Positions 10,926-22,223 of a stretch of DNA of 64,000 nt are shown in pieces (within the stretch, counting starts at the first letter, position 1; each line of letters starts with the position of its first letter). Where the stretch lies: NCBI GenBank assembly GCA_950295325.1, contig OX485805.1, forward strand, positions 868,501-932,500, written 5' to 3'. The translations under genes were made by a program, and so were the position numbers. The notes beneath the pieces are model-generated. The model saw nothing but the letters and a program-made list of their open reading frames with translations, was not told the origin of the DNA and made no database searches. The stretch comes from Polytrichum commune. Lineage: Eukaryota; Streptophyta; Polytrichopsida; Polytrichales; Polytrichaceae.

Positions 10926-11419
10926 CACTAAATACGGTATTTAGTGTCACTTAGTATTTAGAATTACACAATGCTATATCTATTGACTGTAACCCTCATG
11001 ATTCACCAACAAATGTGAATCTGGTAGTTTGGATAGTATAGAACATTAACAACTTTACTTGATAATAAATCACAACAATAGTCAAAAGATATGAAACTGT
11101 GTACATCCTCGGGGGGTGCACTGTATATTATGTTTGAGAACCACGTGCATTCATGACCCCTCCTAAAAACCCCCTAGTATACGAGAGGTTATATGTCTAG
11201 ATACCTTTGTGTACATATGTATTCCGTTTTAAATATATGTTTAATGTAAGTATACGTGAATATTTTTCAGTTCTAAAATATTTTAATGTGTTTATTGTAT
11301 GTATACGTAATATGGCAAGGTCCAAATCAATACCTCTCGTGTGCTCGTACAAGTTTAGTACAGTGCACCCCCCGAGTGTGAATCCAAACAATAAGTGACA
11401 CTCAATATCATATTGAGTG
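10926..11419. mobile_element. Palindrome-ended MITE (family 1), interrupted by a nested element
   Basis: The left end begins CACTAAATAC followed by its own reverse complement. The right end begins CACTCAATAT with its own reverse complement. The subterminal region (TTAGAATTACACAATGCTATATC) matches the copy at 19.4 kb. The element is split at 11,108-11,376 by a second TIR element. Related copies lie at 19,425, 21,838, 25,343 and 41,698, with fragments at 17,169 and 57,912. No coding capacity. Confidence 0.7.
11108..11376. mobile_element. Nested TIR element with perfect 18-bp inverted repeats
   Basis: The left end CTCGGGGGGTGCACTGTA (11,108-11,125) is exactly inverted at 11,359-11,376. Flanking 8-mers are TGTACATC (11,100-11,107) and TGTGAATC (11,377-11,384), which match at 6 of 8 positions, as expected for an aged 8-bp hAT-type target duplication. 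It sits inside the family-1 MITE. It is non-autonomous; the open frames across it are antisense shadows. Confidence 0.75.
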
Positions 11420-12543
11420 GAGTATTTGACTTGTGCATTTTTTACACCACTGACCACCTAAAGGGGAGTAAGGTACAGTAAGTCACCGTTTGGCGGCCTG
11501 TCGAATTCTAAAAGTAGAAATTCAACACCTCAAATATTAACTGTAAATAGTTGGATGCAACGCGACAAATACTGAAGCCCATTTCAAGAAACTCTTGCAT
11601 CACTTCATTCAATTGCGTAACTTACAGAATTAAAAATTTATGCCAGCAACCAGATTCTGGGATGAGCCATTCAAATGATTCGTAATTGACAGTCATAACT
11701 ACAGTATCGTGCTATTCTTGTTCTTGACAGAAATTGGAAATTAATGTTAATATTAATTTACACAAAATGCAACCAGGTGAAGGACTGTGCTTGAGTGGGG
11801 TTGAGCCTGAGACTGGTGAGATACACAAGTAGCCACAAACAATGAACTGCTTGAGTTTTGTCAAGAAATAACCGGTTCAGATTCAAGACCTCAGGAAAGT
11901 CACTGATCCATTTAGAGGAATGTTGCAGAATATTCCTAAATTTTAATAAAAAATAAAAACCCAAAAGATGTCAACATGTGACTGGTTGATCTTGGAAGCA
12001 CTAGGATCTCAACTGATCGATTAACCCAACAAGTTTCCTGGGCACTGATCTAAACGAGCTGCTCGGGGCCAAATGCCCACCGCTGGTGGGAGAAGAAGTC
12101 CGCAAGGAAGTTGGTAAAGTGAAAGTTGATAAATCTCAACCTTCATACCGAGTAATCAAGTAAGACTTGCATACCTTATGTCACCGATTAATTGGCTGAA
12201 ATTGCATACATGTTGTCTGCCTTACACATCCATCCCATCTTACACAGAAAGACCACAAGCGAGCCACCTCAGTCCACCAAACCAGCAGTTTGGGCGGAGA
12301 AACTTCCAGATCTAGGTGATAAGTTCTAGTTAACTATAGTTGTTCTTGAAGTTATTAATTATGGCCTCAAGGGTTCCTTCCCAAGTGGCGAAGGAAAGGT
12401 TCTATAATTTATGTAGGATGTACCAGGCCATACTGCTCTACATTTTCAATCATGTAGTCACATGTAATCTCAAGATACCTCAACTCATCTGAATGTTCCA
12501 AACGAGGGAAGAATTGGAATGCTTCTTAAGTCCATTATGTGAT
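11420..12543. other. AT-rich intergenic stretch without recognisable gene
   Basis: No ORF with family resemblance. The segment near 11,960-12,060 resembles the repeat seen at 34.5, 41.4 and 56.8 kb (a TTGGAAGCACTAGGATCTC-type core). Confidence 0.4.
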
Positions 12544-12546
12544 TAA

Positions 12547-13147
12547 GGGCAGCTTCACACTATGGCCATTCAAGTCGAGAGGCCGTGGGATTGAGTGGCC
12601 AAACTTTGTTGAGTGCAATGAAATGGGCTGAAAATAGTCAATAAAATGTACGATTTGGAGCCTTTCGGCCGGGCATAGTGTGAAGCCTCCCAAGGCCAAG
12701 CCCAAAGTCCAAACCTTTGGCCATGAACTCCCACAGCCACTCAACTTGGATGGCCATAGTCTGAAGCCTCCAAAAGTCAAGCCAAAGTTCAAAGGAAGAA
12801 GGAGCATCCCACTTTATTCCTTGCCCAAAACAACCCCTTCAATCTAATAGCCAAGATCTTGTCATTTTTTAAAAGAAAATTTAATAATGTTATTTTATTT
12901 TATTATGAAGAAAAATGAATGGCCTCTCGACCATAGTTTGGATTTTCATTCCTGTCCAACCCAAACTTCCTTTGAGAGTCCCTTGCCTTGGTAAAAAAGT
13001 ACTGCCATGTAAGCATTTTAAATTGTGACGGCCTTTGGACTTTGGCCTCTAGTGTGAAGGGTCGAGAGGCCCAATTCTTGGTTTCTTGCAATTCAATTGG
13101 TGGTAATCCATGGCCTCTCCACCTTCGGCCATAGTGCAAAGCGGCCC
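12547..13147. mobile_element. PIF/Harbinger-like MITE, 601 bp, TAA target duplication
   Basis: The ends GGGCAGCTTCACACTATGGCC-like (left) and the inverse of GGGCCGCTTTGCACTATGGCC (right) form imperfect TIRs, and both flanks are TAA (12,544-12,546 and 13,148-13,150). The AAGGGC-GCTT start and the 3-bp TAA duplication fit Tourist-type MITEs. Several internal segments repeat the end sequence (AAAGGCCATGG / GGCCATAGT). No transposase is present. Confidence 0.65.
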
Positions 13148-13150
13148 TAA

Positions 13151-16100
13151 GACTTTGATGTTATCTTGCAGGCCAATCCTCAAAGCTTCATGAAGCTCCA
13201 CGTGTCAAGTAAACAAAGGCATTCATGAGTTTAGTGACTGGATCAAGCACCCAATTTAGAAAAGAGATATCCTTACAAAGAAATTGCAAGTCAAAAACAC
13301 TTATGAGTAACACCTTGACCTTTACTGCAATAAATAATTTTGTACAAGATATTCATCTCGAAGAGGACCAACATCCATCATACCATCCACCAAAAACATC
13401 CGTTCACTACCAACATATGAGTCGTAGGCAATCATCCTGCGTCGGTGAAGGAACAATGCAAGTTTATCATCATCATAGATTTGCATATTTTCCATTAACA
13501 GAGGACACGTTCCATGAGTGACACGGGATAATATTGAAGGACTCACATGCAGTAAGTAGGTGAGATTGGCAGAAGCTTAATTTATTTACACACAAGTTCT
13601 TTACTCATTTCATGACCTGCAATCACTGGTTGGTGCCAAGTCTACGGAGTCATTTGCATCACATTCCAAGTTGTAAAAGATTACCTCGACAACCCAAAGT
13701 CAATATTAACTGAAATTACTCAATATCGTCGTTGTCATTGTTGGCCCCATAACTTGGCGATTAGTTCCACAATTATTTGAGCACCGCCCACAATGTCATG
13801 GTCATTGGGCCTTTCAAGATCCCGTGCTTGGAAAGACTTGTCATGAAAAAAAAAAACCACATGTCGTGATCACTTTATTGTACCACAATGAAAAGGATGT
13901 CGAACAATGCAGCAAATTATGACCTTAACAATGATACATGAAATAACACTAGAAGAGACGCGTTCCAAATTTGCTCAATCCATTTTTCTGTGGTTTCTCT
14001 TTTGCTTGGGGGAGTGCACCCTTCAATATACTCTAGATACATGTGTAGTCATTGCTAGATTTAAAACACTCCAAGCTATTTATTTATATATAATTTGAAA
14101 CTTAGTATCTACATAAAACAAAATGACTTGGTGGTGGTGGTGGTGATGATGGCAATCGCCCTAGTCTTCCTTATTGTTCCTAATAGAACAAATTTAAAAG
14201 TTTACAAAAAAACATTGGGGATGGGACCCACATCAGTGAGGTGTTATGAATGAAGGGCGTGTGGTTGTGGGCACACCACATGCAAGCCATGCATTCACAG
14301 TGGCCCCATCCTATAGTATATAGAGATTGGGCATCCACTCGAGCAACCCAAGCAAAATTCACAGAAGGTGAAACTCTAGTTGGATGACAAATCAACATTT
14401 GTGGGATGAAAGGGTTGATTGTTAATATCTAGATTCACATCTCAATTGCTTCCAATTGATACTATCCCCACAAATTATAATTTCTAGCTTCATTTTATTC
14501 CAATCTCAGTGGTTTTTTTCTATAAAAGTGAAGGGAAAAAGAAAACATTGAGTGGTTGAAGAGTCAAGTATGAATGGTGTAGTGTAAATGACTCTTTACG
14601 CATGCTATTTTACTACGCGGTGGTGCATATTGTGTACCACAACTATAGAGATGTGAAGGTTAGGTCTATATATAATATGCCCAAAGTATTTTCCATAATC
14701 AATATCGTTGAAGCTTTGTTAAAGTTGTAAATAGTCAATTCTACCAAAGATGACTAGAAATTTCTAAGCCTCCAATTCGTCCTGAGGATACTAAGACTCT
14801 TCACACATTTTGAGTGGTACTCATGTGTGAAGATGACCATAGGTCATATCAAAGTGGTACAAAGGTGTTTTGGACGGTGGGGTTGTTGGATGTCCAACTC
14901 ATCCACCCATCAAAGGTAAGCTTTGCTTTCAAAGCGTGCAAGACAACGAAATAAAGTTTTTGCACTCCATACAATCCTACACATCAACTCATTGAATCCC
15001 GCACCGTACTAAGAAAATAAAAGAGCAAGATTGAATCTCTTTGGAAAGGAATGTCCGGTTGTCATGTGGTTTGGATGGCTAGAAAATTAGTTGTGTAATT
15101 TATGTTTCAATCATTTATGTTAGCATGAATTTAGGTTTGCGAACATCATTGTTGCACATTTCTCTTGGTGTTTATTATCAACACATACTTTAATTTAGTT
15201 TAAAGTAGAATTCAGTGGTCTTGAGTTTAAACATGGCGAATCTTATATTTCAAACACATGCCATTAAAACTACCGTTGGTAGATTGCCAGTCGGTTCTAT
15301 TGTGTCAAATCATTGATTAACTTTCTTGGTATTTACTAAAATAATTTACCTTTTTTAGCAATATATGTACATATATACACATGTTGGGTTGATTATGTAA
15401 TTGAAGATTTAAAAAAATTCTCAAATTTTGAGGATTCCATGCATGTATGATATATATATATATATATATTCACCCATACACATAATTCAAATGGAACATT
15501 ACCATGGTAAAGTAGGTCATGGCTTAACTAACCACTTAGTTTCAACTTGATTTCGGATCAACTTCCTACTATCTCCATAACACCAATGACGGACAAACTT
15601 TATTGTAATTTGGGTCAAAGGCATTGGAGGGCTTCATGGTTTGGTAATAATACATGGATCCTTGTAATCTATGATGAGGTATTTCACAACACAATTTGGC
15701 ATACCACTTTTTGTGTTCACATTTGGCCAAAAGTCATCATCAAAGTCACAAAGGTATTGACAAATTTTTGATTTGGTGGTCTTGGCAATATAAAGGAATT
15801 GACTTCTAACGATCTAAAATTTTGTCATGTGTGATAAAAGCGTTGATAGATATTTGCTTTGCAACTAAACTTATTTTATTGCACGCGACAAACAATTAGC
15901 CCTAAATATCTTCAAAAAACTTTCAACAAAGATTGTGTTTTACAACCTACCTTATCAACTAGAGCAAAAGTTTCACCCTTTCACGTTACCTATGCTTCAA
16001 CAAAGCCTCAAAATAAAGGATAATGTGAAATCCTAAGATCCATAACAAGTGAACATCTTTAGTAGTCTATAGAAGAAGAAAAAATTAAATTATCATCTTA

Positions 16101-17168
16101 AAATAATTTTATTTCTCTAATGAAATTTTCTAATTCAAGAAATGATGTGAAATTAACATGATGTAAATATGGTCGAGTACATTATACAATGTAACATACA
16201 ATTCTAAGCAATACATATTGTTTTAGGCCACCAAAATGTATATCATGTATTGAGTATATATCTCAATCTACTTTATTTGTGAAATTTCCAATCAATTTAT
16301 AACTTGTACCTCTTTTGTCGAATACATGTATTGGCCCATTGGGTAGAGTTCCTTAGTGTGATATGTTGGTGACATTTGATCTCATTACCTTCAAAGATTT
16401 AAACACCTTAATATGATGTCATAACGCCCAAAATATGGCCCTTTAAGAAACTTTTAGGGGTTACTCAAATTAGAGCCCCAATTACTACCTCATATTGCCT
16501 CAAATCATTGCTTCGTATTGTCATTAGTATTGTTTTGAGGCCCTAGAGGTCACAGGAAGGTTATGATTTAGAATGTTTTTTGTTCAAACCTCCACACCGA
16601 TTCCAAGCATGCATTGAAAACTTACCAAATATGGAAAGTTTTATATGCAAACAACCAACTCCCGACCACAACTCCAGTTGATTTAAAGGATAACTCCAAT
16701 TTATCCTCAATATTTGACAAGCAAGATTGAATAAAATCTTTTGATATACTAAGTTGAAATTTCCCAAAAGTATTTAAGAACCGCAAAAATCACATCCCAT
16801 GGGGATGGGCTCATGAGGTAATTGAACTAAACATTGTTCCAATGTCAAATCAACCCACATAAAGAAAATTATTGCATACAAGTGTATCTCATCCCTTACA
16901 TGTTAAGAACACGACTTCTATAAGTTTGTGGTTTATTAATCTCACACGTGGCCTAATAAACTAATTTGGGTGTTTGAATCTTATTATGGTGTCAAATCAC
17001 CCCTTCCCCCCCTAAGAAAATAAAAAAGGAAAAGGAAAAATACCAGACTACACACTATGACATGGTTTTTTGTGCTTTTTACTAAAATTTGGGTTTGGTT
17101 GAAGGAGAGGTACACGCACATGCGAGAGGGGAACTAACAACCGCATAATTGTACTTGTGACAACAACA
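13151..17168. other. AT-rich intergenic DNA
   Basis: No convincing gene. Simple repeats are present: a GGT/GAT run near 14,132-14,150 and a TA run near 15,450-15,468. Short open frames here (up to 98 codons) show no domain or family resemblance. Confidence 0.5.
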
Positions 17169-17574
17169 CTAGATCTTATATTTAGTGTCACTTACTATTT
17201 GAAGTTACACAATGCTAAATCTTTTTACAATTTAATATACTCTTTAAACCAAGTGAAAATATGAATGTTCAATAATGTTCAAACAACCAAGTTGGCCTTT
17301 GTTGGCAAAAGTTGTGTTGTACAATAAATAGTTATAACTTTGTGTAATTCTAAATAGTGTGGTCCGAGATGACCCTAAACTACCAGATGATAGTGAAAAG
17401 GTACCCAAACCGAACAAAGGGTTGGCGGTTCGATTCTTGACCGTGAAATCGTCCCTTTACTTGATGAAAATACTAAACACGTTGTCAAGCGCCTCATGTG
17501 TTCCCAAACAAAATTTATAATAAAAGAAACTCTAAATATTGAGCGACACTATTTACACAATATTTAGTGTAGAT
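17169..17574. repeat. Degenerate family-1 MITE with a possible SINE-like insert
   Basis: The left end (CACTAGATCTTATATTTAGTG type) and internal TTACACAATGCTAAATC match family 1. The right end appears near 17,345-17,362 and a second terminus-like piece at 17,550-17,574. Between them, GGTTCGATTC near 17,427 looks like a tRNA B box, but no convincing A box was found. Confidence 0.4.
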
Positions 17575-17639
17575 CGCACTCATTAGATTCACGTCCAACA
17601 ACTGCTCCGGGTGGGCCTGAGCCACCTAGCTACTACACT

Positions 17640-18030
17640 CACAAATTACTCCTCACCTGCAGCCTCGTCTGACGATGCACTTGCTTCCTCCACCCCCACT
17701 CCCACTCCCAACTCCATCGACGCAGCATAAATTGCGACGAGTCTTGCCATGTCTGTCTCATTCTTATTCCGTCTGCTGAGATTGCAAGGGCCATCTCTCT
17801 CTCTCTCTCTTTCTCTCTTTCTCTCTTCCTTTGTTGCTGCTGCTGCTTGTGAGACCCTTCTCAACCTCCCTCCACTCCACTCCACTCCACTCTTGCCCTT
17901 CTTCACAGGAGCAGGCGCATGTGCAGCTCAACATACATACACACATACAATCCGCCTCCCATCTCCTCCCCACCTGCCTTCATCTTTAATTAGTGCAGCG
18001 CTCCCACAGGCATCCCCGCCCCATGCTTGA
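17640..18030. other. GC-rich island with CT microsatellite; possible promoter or first exon
   Basis: Base composition changes abruptly from the AT-rich surroundings. A CT run covers about 17,793-17,830. Overlapping frames on both strands are open (93 codons plus, 86 codons minus) but low-complexity; the minus frame includes MARLVAIYAASMELG. CT-rich tracts are common in plant 5' leaders, so a transcription start is possible. No homology recognised and no downstream exon found. Confidence 0.25.
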
Positions 18031-19423
18031 AACGAAGCTTAGACTTCTGTTGTTTCTTCATATTAATTCATTCTTTCATTTCACAGGCATTTGCATGTCG
18101 TTGGCATGACAGCATGGTTATTACTGTTAGTTCGCCCACGAGCGACTTGGGAGCACAAATTTGTTGGATCTCCGTGGCTTCTGGAATCTAGAATCATACA
18201 CACACACGTAGAGTTATCACCCACATCATCCATACCATCTTGATGTGTTTGTGTGCATTCCTTTATTTTTATTTTGGTTCCAATCAGATGTCAGTAGAAG
18301 GTGATCTGCTTTGAGTGAAAAGGCTCTTTCAAGTTCAGATCCACCACAGGCTAGCATATTTAGAGGTCAATAAAGTCATATTTTATAGACTCCTTGGAAC
18401 TCATGTTCTGGTAGGGAGCTTTGTTCCACTTTGGACACCTTAGAATGTTTAATGATTGTTCAAGTAGTGGTGTCGCAACCCTTGGCTTTGGTCAAATGAA
18501 CATAAAATTTGGACACCATTCACAAAAGTTATGAGGGTTTGAAGTTACAGTTATACGTACGAGCCTTTTATCAAAAATTATTCACATGATCTACATCCTC
18601 CTAATCAACGTCTACCTACTGTAAAATATATTGAGGTGTTGATTTGAGGTCACCACCAATGCATGACTTGTAGGCTCCTCTTGATGGTCTATACTCAGAA
18701 GCCTTAAAACCTTTTACCATAAGCAGGAATGTACATATCCAAGCACCTTGGGTCTCTAATATCTTATTTTTTTGTAGGTCATTAATGGTCTCATTTCTCT
18801 TTCCAAGAAGGTCTTATAAAGAGAAAAGGGATTGTTAGTGATTTGCAAGAAAGTTTGAGAAATAGAAAGCAACCCAAGGCTTATTGGAGACTGTGCATGT
18901 CGCTTGATGCCATACATGTATACCAATACGTGATAAATCATTGTAGATTATTTGATAGAAAAATAAGAATCCTCCTTTTTTGTGTGGAATTGTTTCAAAG
19001 TGAAGGGAAGTGAGTTGGGTTATGGTAGTCGACACTCGGTCAGTACCAAGAGCTCCAAATTCCAAGCATGTAAGCTTCCTCATTTCCCAAAATCCTGCTA
19101 CTTTTGCAAATTTATGAGAACGGTTAATAGACTCCACTGCCCTTCCTAAGAGTAGCTTGGAAGGAGAGAAGAAACTATGAAACATTCCCAAGGGAGTTTG
19201 AAATTTTGAGGTAGTGCAATGAAGTGTGAATATGTTGAAGGACTATTTACACTAATATGTGGTGTGTGTGATTTTCAATTGTCTTTTCATTGGAAATCTG
19301 AGGAGGTCCTTCATTTCTGGTGAAGATTGAAGTTGGTCTGATGATACAATATTAGCTTGAATATGGAGTGGATAAGGTGATACACTCCCTTGTAAAGTTT
19401 CTAAGAACTAAGAAAGATAAAGT
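18031..19423. other. AT-rich intergenic DNA, nothing recognised
   Basis: No gene, RNA or element ends could be supported. The 118-codon minus frame at 18,835-19,191 has no recognisable domain. Confidence 0.45.
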
Positions 19424-19424
19424 A

Positions 19425-19630
19425 CACTAAATATGATGTTTAGTGTCACTTACTACTTGGAATTACATAATGCTATATATATCTAGTATTCCACCAACAA
19501 ATGTTAAATTGGTTGTTTGGACATTAGAGAACATCACCAATTTCATGTGGTAAAAAATCACATCAATAATGAAAATATATAGCATTGTGTAAATCCAAAT
19601 AGAAAGTGACACTAAATATGATATTTAGTG
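19425..19630. mobile_element. Most complete family-1 palindrome-ended MITE, 206 bp
   Basis: The TIRs extend about 55 bases. Each end begins with a near-perfect palindrome built on CACTAAATAT, followed by GTCACTTACTAYTTGGAATTACA-like sequence that pairs with TGTAAATCCAAATAGAAAGTGAC at the other end. Taking the element as 19,424-19,631, both flanks read AGT. It has no coding capacity. The CACTA start recalls CACTA transposons, but a 3-bp duplication alone does not prove the superfamily. Confidence 0.75.
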
Positions 19631-19631
19631 T

Positions 19632-21837
19632 AGTAAGTTTGTAATGGACTAATTGGGAAATGGGAAGTTGAGGATGATGAAAATTGCAGGGTTCAATATC
19701 CAAAATTAAAGAGGACGGACGAATGAGGAGTCAATGTTCAACACTAAGGAGGGTCGATGGATAAGACATGGGATAGTTATGATCAAATCAAGGCCATAAA
19801 AGTGAAAAGATATAATAAATCAAATCCTTGTATATAGACGTTTCCATATAAAGGGAGACTTAAGACTTCTAAAAGTATCTCTTAGATACTATTTTATATG
19901 AGTTAAAGCTTGGGGGTTCAAGGAGAACACACGTTGTGTTTAAATGTGTGTGTGTCTAGGTTGGGAGGCGAGCCTTTAAATTTTGGATCAATACATTTTT
20001 TTTTTTAATTCATGGATGTGGTAAGTTTTAGAGAGACGCCCCAACCTCCGTAATATCACTCCATCTCGTGTATCTCAAAATCCTAAGGAATGGACATGCT
20101 TAGTTTAAATCTCCCTCCTTGTTGTCAAATTTCCCTCTCATATATCACTTGTTTTGACATTAAAATAATCCACCAAAGAATACAAACCACACACTTGCAC
20201 GCATCACATTGTCATCATTGTCATTATTGCCATGTTCACTTTGTGTTATTCCATAATGTCACATGCTACACTAACTCTCTATTATCATGCATCCATGTTA
20301 ACATTACAGACCTCCTTAATATCCATCGACTTTGGTTGCCACATGCATGGTATAAAGGAGGTTAGAGTGTTATTGTGATTGTGAAAAATGTAACGTGCTG
20401 AAGAGTAGGGGTATGATAGACCTTCAAGGACCACTAATGACGTCAAATATTGGTGTCTTGGTCACAACAAGTTCCGTAAAGTCTTGTATAGCATGTTGTT
20501 TGTGCTGAATAACTTGCCAATGGAAGATAAATCTCTATTAAATTTTGTTATAAACTTGTTGTTGAAATTACCAAAGACTAAGATGGTGTTTTGAAAGATG
20601 AAGTATGTGATTGGTTTGGTTGATAAGACAATTATGTTGCATTGGAGGACTTGGGAAAAATGGAGCGAAAATTTTCTAATATGTCAAGAACTGCCTTACA
20701 TGATATACCTGAGTGTAAGCATGGTAAAGTGGACGAATCCTATTCCATGCCTAGTGTTAAGTGAAAGTGATTTAAACTATACACTAACTTTGAATATTGT
20801 GAAGAAAAAAAATCATAGACATTCAAAAAAATATGTTGGTTTATAAAGCCAAGCAATTTATGATGACAAATGAAATATCCAAGAAAAGTCTACACATTCT
20901 AGAAGACAGTGCAAGTAAGTGATATTGAGCAAGCACTTGTCTAGAGTTTGTTTAAAATACAAAAAAATTACATTAGATTGATCATAGTTTAGAAAGTTTT
21001 GTGATGATACCCTCAATTAGATAATGAATTTAAGAAATATGAAAAAACCTCCAACTTCAAAATATTTAAGGTCTTGAAATCTACGTTCAAAATTGGATTC
21101 AACCATTTGCCTTTGAGCATCACTTTTAATGATAAATTTTGAAGATCTCAACTTCATATTCTACATTTGAATATTTAACACAACAATAAAGGTCATCATG
21201 GGAAAAAAACCAATTTAAATGTCATCTGAATTTTTTGATGAATCAACTCATTTTCAAATTTTGATGATTTATAAATAAAACATGTAGTCACATATATTGC
21301 AAAAGAAGAAGCGACATGGTTGACTAGAGAGAGAGAGAGAGAGAGAGAGAATTATCGCATATGAGCATACCTCTCACTCATTCAACATAAAAGCCTTAAA
21401 ATAGTATGTAGTTTGTAGGTTATTTTTTTAATTGATTTGAGATCAGAATTAGTTTTAAAAACCCCGAAATAGTGTAGTCCAAGTCATTTGAGATGAATCG
21501 GCCACAAACCTATAAGAGGTCAAGTTTTTATGTTGGATAGATGAGAAGTTCGCTTGTATATGATAATTCCCTCTCTCCCAGTTGAGTGAGCCTTTGTGGC
21601 AGGCATATTACCCATAATCTTTACATTTACAAACCTAAAACCAACACTATATTCCATATTCATATATTTGAGCCCCCACATGTATGCTTGTGATACATAC
21701 CTAGTGTTGGTTTTGGGTATATTACATACCTTACATAACCTCAAAATGCATGCCAAAAGAAAGGGCTATGGGTTCTGAACTGATTGAAGCGGGCAATCAA
21801 CAATGGACAACATGCCATTCAAAGATTAAAAAAACCA
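19632..21837. other. AT-rich intergenic DNA
   Basis: GA microsatellite at about 21,328-21,350 and a poly-T near 19,999. Short frames (82-91 codons) show no family features. Confidence 0.45.
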
Positions 21838-22223
21838 CACTAAATATTGTATTTAGTGTCACATGGTAGTTTATGTCACTATGGTAAGTTTTCTAGTGGT
21901 CTCTCTTATGAAATTGTTTATAAGTATTGTCATGGAAGATCGAAATTTGGATGAAATCCATGCCAATTAATGACACATAGTTTGGTGTATTCTGCAACTT
22001 AACAATTCTATAATGAAATGTTGTCATGGATGGTTGAAATTTGGATGAGGAATCACTTAGCAGTTGAGAGTAATTGCAACATTCTAAAGATTTTCTAATG
22101 TCCAAATTATATTCTACAAGGAATGACAAATAGTGTTTAGTGTTGGTGACATTACACAGGCGGTTTACAATTAGCATTGAGCAAGACAAATAGAAGCAGT
22201 GACACTAAATGCGATATTTAGTG
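21838..22223. mobile_element. Family-1 related MITE, about 386 bp
   Basis: Left end CACTAAATAT...TATTTAGTGTCAC and right end GTGACACTAAATGCGATATTTAGTG. The inner sequence (GTTTATGTCACTATGGTA, TTGAAATTTGGATGA, GTTTACAATTAGCATTGAGCAAGAC) is shared with the copy at 25,343-25,713, so these two form a subfamily. Confidence 0.7.

Noticed and set aside
10926-11419. CRISPR-like repeat array from recurring CACTAAATAT words
   Set aside because: Copies are element ends scattered over 47 kb, with no regular spacing and no spacers.
17749-18030. 93-codon plus frame resembling a secreted protein (Leu/Ser run)
   Set aside because: The hydrophobic run is the translation of a CT microsatellite, so the signal-peptide look is an artefact.
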